DNA of 64,000 nucleotides from Mollicutes bacterium. GTDB lineage: Bacteria > Bacillota_I > Bacilli_A > Izemoplasmatales > Izemoplasmataceae. The translations under genes were made by a program, and so were the position numbers. Below are positions 61,405 through 64,000 of the stretch, piece by piece. The notes under the pieces were generated by a model. The model searched no databases and was not told where the DNA came from. It saw only the letters and a list, made by a program, of their open reading frames with translations. The first letter of the stretch is position 1. Each line of letters opens with the position of its first letter. Where the stretch lies: positions 29,892 to 93,891 of the forward strand of contig PULR01000039.1 of the NCBI GenBank assembly GCA_003551005.1. The letters run 5' to 3'.

Positions 61405-62886
61405 ATGAAAAAACTAGGCATTCTTTTACTTTCGTTGACATTCGTCCTCTCGCTTTCCGCCTGCGCTCTATTTACCGGCGAAGAAGCAGAGGATATTGAT
61501 GTCAACATCCCCGATGAGTTCCCCGAAGAGGACATCAGCCTCACGATGTGGCACGCCTTCGGTGAAGACAACCAGGCTCTGCTGGATCAGATGTTCGATG
61601 AGTTCACCGATGAATACCCCAACGTCGAGATCGAACAACTCAGCCAGGGTGGCTACGACGGCCTGCGCGAATCGACCGTACAAGGCATTGTCAGCGGCAC
61701 CATGCCCGATATCGTCATGGGGTATCCCGACCATTTCGTCGAGTACTTGAACGGTAACGCCCTCGTGCCGCTCGACGAATATGCGGACCATGATGATTTC
61801 GGCACCGACCTCGACGACTTCATCCCCGGTTTCCTTGAGGAGAACCAGCAGTACGCGGACGGCAACATGTACTCGCTGCCCCTCTTCAAATCCACGGAGA
61901 TGGTCGTCTACAACAAGACCGTCATGGACTATTTCTTCGAAGATGACGACAACATCGAATTCAGCCTAGACCAGCCCCTGACCTGGGACGACATCGAGTA
62001 CATGGAAGAGCAGATCGAATGGGACGACGAGGCCATGGACGAACTGGTCGAGAACCGAGACGCCTTCCCCGATGAAGCCGGCATCGCCGATCACGATGAA
62101 CCCTTCCTGATCAACATCGACAGCGCGGCGAACTTCTTCATCAACTCCACGTACCAGTGGGACGGCGAATACACCGACCAGGACGGCAACATCCTCGTCG
62201 ACAACGAGAACAACCGCGACATGCTTCACTATTTCGACGGGCTGTTCGATGACGAAGTCGTCGCCATGCCGATTGAATGGGACGAGAACTACGGCTCGAC
62301 CCCCTTCAGCCAAGGTCTTACGCTGATGAGCCAAGGGTCAACCGCCGGTGCGCGCCACAACATCCCCTCGCATGAGGACGGCGCCTTCGGTACTTTCGAC
62401 ATGGGTGTCGTTCCCGCGATTCAGAAACACGCCAGCGAGGATGAAGGCACCATGTCCGCCCAGCAGCAGGGCCCCAACATCGCCATCATGAGCGAGACCA
62501 CCGACGAAGAGCGCCTCGCGGCGTGGAAGCTCATCGAGTTCATGACCAACACCGAGAACACCGCCTTCTTCTCGATGGAGACCGGCTACATGCCGGTGCG
62601 GACCTCGGCATTCCAGACTGATGAATACCAGGACTATCTCGCGCTGGCCGAAGAGGACATCGACGACCTTGAAGGCGACGAGCGTGACGACTATCCCTTC
62701 GCGCTCGCGAACGCCGCGGCCCAGGCGCAGGAAGACTACTATCGTTTCGACCCCGCCTTCGTCGGCCGCATTACATCCAGCAGCGCCCGCCAGCAATCCG
62801 AGAACCTCTTCGAATCCATCTACGCCGGCACGCGGGATGTCGACGAGGCCATCGCCTACATGCTTGACCAGCTCGGCGCGAACTAA
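61405..62886 (+). CDS. Carbohydrate ABC transporter substrate-binding lipoprotein
   Basis: Lipobox LSAC; ISLTMWHAFGEDNQALLDQMFDEFTDEYPNVEIEQLSQGGYDGL; MSQGSTAGARHNIP. Confidence 0.93.
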   Translation: MKKLGILLLSLTFVLSLSACALFTGEEAEDIDVNIPDEFPEEDISLTMWHAFGEDNQALLDQMFDEFTDEYPNVEIEQLSQGGYDGLRESTVQGIVSGTMPDIVMGYPDHFVEYLNGNALVPLDEYADHDDFGTDLDDFIPGFLEENQQYADGNMYSLPLFKSTEMVVYNKTVMDYFFEDDDNIEFSLDQPLTWDDIEYMEEQIEWDDEAMDELVENRDAFPDEAGIADHDEPFLINIDSAANFFINSTYQWDGEYTDQDGNILVDNENNRDMLHYFDGLFDDEVVAMPIEWDENYGSTPFSQGLTLMSQGSTAGARHNIPSHEDGAFGTFDMGVVPAIQKHASEDEGTMSAQQQGPNIAIMSETTDEERLAAWKLIEFMTNTENTAFFSMETGYMPVRTSAFQTDEYQDYLALAEEDIDDLEGDERDDYPFALANAAAQAQEDYYRFDPAFVGRITSSSARQQSENLFESIYAGTRDVDEAIAYMLDQLGAN

Positions 62887-62904
62887 ACCACACATATTTC
62901 GCCT

Positions 62905-62930
62905 CCACCCTTGCGGGTTTGCAAGGGTGG
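62905..62930 (+). terminator. Hairpin downstream of the substrate-binding protein gene (probable terminator)
   Basis: CCACCCTTGC-gggttt-GCAAGGGTGG; the T tract is weak and displaced. Confidence 0.45.
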
Positions 62931-62973
62931 GGGCACCCTGCTTTAAATTTTTACTCAGTATAGGAAGATTCTT

Positions 62974-64000
62974 GTGCGAAGCTTCACCTTGTTTATTATC
63001 ATCGCTTTTGCAGCCTTTATGACAGCTGGTGCGAAGACGACATCGAAGTCACCTTTGAAATGCCGGACGGAGAAGTCTATGACAGCGTCAGTGTCGATGA
63101 AGACGGTCAGCTGGAAGGCTATCCGATGCCGGAACTGGAAGACGAGTATTTCCTCGGCTGGTTTACGGATGAAGAACGGACCGATCGCTTCTATTTCGAC
63201 GTAGATGCTCAGTTTGATGAAAGCGCTACCCTCTACGCCGATACCAAGCCTTATGAAGAAGGTACGCTGGAGACACCGCTCACCGATGAGCTGACCCTTG
63301 ACAGCGAGGACTACGAAGGCAAAAACTTCTTCGACGACGGCATCGGCGAAGCCGAACTCCACGCGCCCATCGATGGCGACACGTCCTACCATACGGTGGA
63401 CGAAGCCGGAGACGCTGAGGTCCGTTACCTGAACGTCGATACGCCGGAATCCACGGCGGAAATTGACCCCTGGGGGAAAGCGTCAAGCGACTTTGTTCGT
63501 GAAGCGCTTGAAGAGGCGGACACCATTGTCCTCGAATACGAACCCCATCCCGAAGAGGGCCATCCGGCTGAACATCCGACCGTCGGTCGACAAGGCACGT
63601 TCGGACGTGAACTCGTCTATGTCTGGGCGGATGGCCGCCTGTTGAATCTCGAGCTGATCGAGAAAGCCTTCTCGCCCGCCTCCAACACCGCGCAGTCCCA
63701 ATACGGAGAATACCTGCGGATCGCCGAGCACAACGCTGAGATGAGCGGACGCAGACTGCACGGAGAAGACGACCCCGACTACGACCGCGACGACCCGGAG
63801 GAAGTCAGTGTCACTGACCTGGTTGAAGACAGCGACGACTATCTTGATGAGTTTGTCAACGTCGAGGGTGTCATTACGGATGTCGACGGCAATGACGGAT
63901 TCTATCTCTCGGACGGCGATGAGGAAATCTACTTCTATACGATGGACACCACGACCTATTTGATTGAAACTGGAAATGAGATTCGTGTCGAAGAGGCCTA
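62974..64000 (+). CDS. Secreted nuclease lipoprotein: signal peptide, InlB/Flg_new-type repeat, thermonuclease (SNase-like) domain, OB-fold; apparent 1-nt frameshift at about 63028-63031; 3' truncated by window edge
   Basis: Frame 1: MRSFTLFIIIAFAAFMTAG. Frame 0 from 63030: CEDDIEVTFEMPDGEVYDSVSVDEDGQLEGYPMPELEDEYFLGWFTDEERTDRFYF..., then VRYLNVDTPESTAEIDPWGKASSDFVREALEEADTIVLEY...GRELVYVWADGRLLNLELIEKAF. No stop in frame 0 to the window end. Confidence 0.8.

Noticed and set aside
62974-63204. 76-aa ORF as an independent protein
   Set aside because: Only its first 19 residues (signal peptide) make sense; the rest is the wrong frame of the nuclease lipoprotein.

Overview
The window is a high-GC chromosome segment spanning a Bacillota/Mollicutes-like replication origin. 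The gene order rpmH-rnpA-yidC-jag / dnaA-dnaN-yaaA-recF-gyrB-gyrA-serS places oriC at about 23.9-25.76 kb. Nearly all of the window is housekeeping sequence. Left of the origin: nrdJ (5' truncated), hflX, dusB, hslO, glyA, folD, an M32 carboxypeptidase, fhs, a shikimate operon (aroA-aroB-aroC-CM-aroE/aroK fusion-aroQ), mfd and pth. Right of the origin: a T-box-controlled serS, an M17 aminopeptidase, HIT, ppaX, pta, a diacylglycerol kinase, rsmA, ispE, spoVG, prs, an RDD protein, two fused ABC exporters, a T-box-controlled asnS, an unknown-NfeD-RDD-SPFH membrane operon, ttcA-like, mnmE, dnaX-ybaB-recR, a carbohydrate ABC transporter, and a secreted nuclease lipoprotein that runs off the 3' end. 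No tRNA, rRNA, CRISPR array or transposon was found by eye. I found no clearly novel system. The most useful observations are: (1) a likely +1/-1 frameshift in the lipobox of the terminal thermonuclease-like lipoprotein, which the ORF track misses; (2) an unlisted rpmH gene and a terminator-like hairpin between rpmH and rnpA; (3) two T-box leaders with readable specifiers (UCC for Ser, AAC for Asn); (4) an EPSP synthase with a natural Ala at the glyphosate-resistance position; (5) the SPFH/NfeD/RDD operon, with a Ser/Gln repeat tail and a charged duplicated insert; (6) rearranged origin synteny. All calls come from reading the sequence; no database searches were run.
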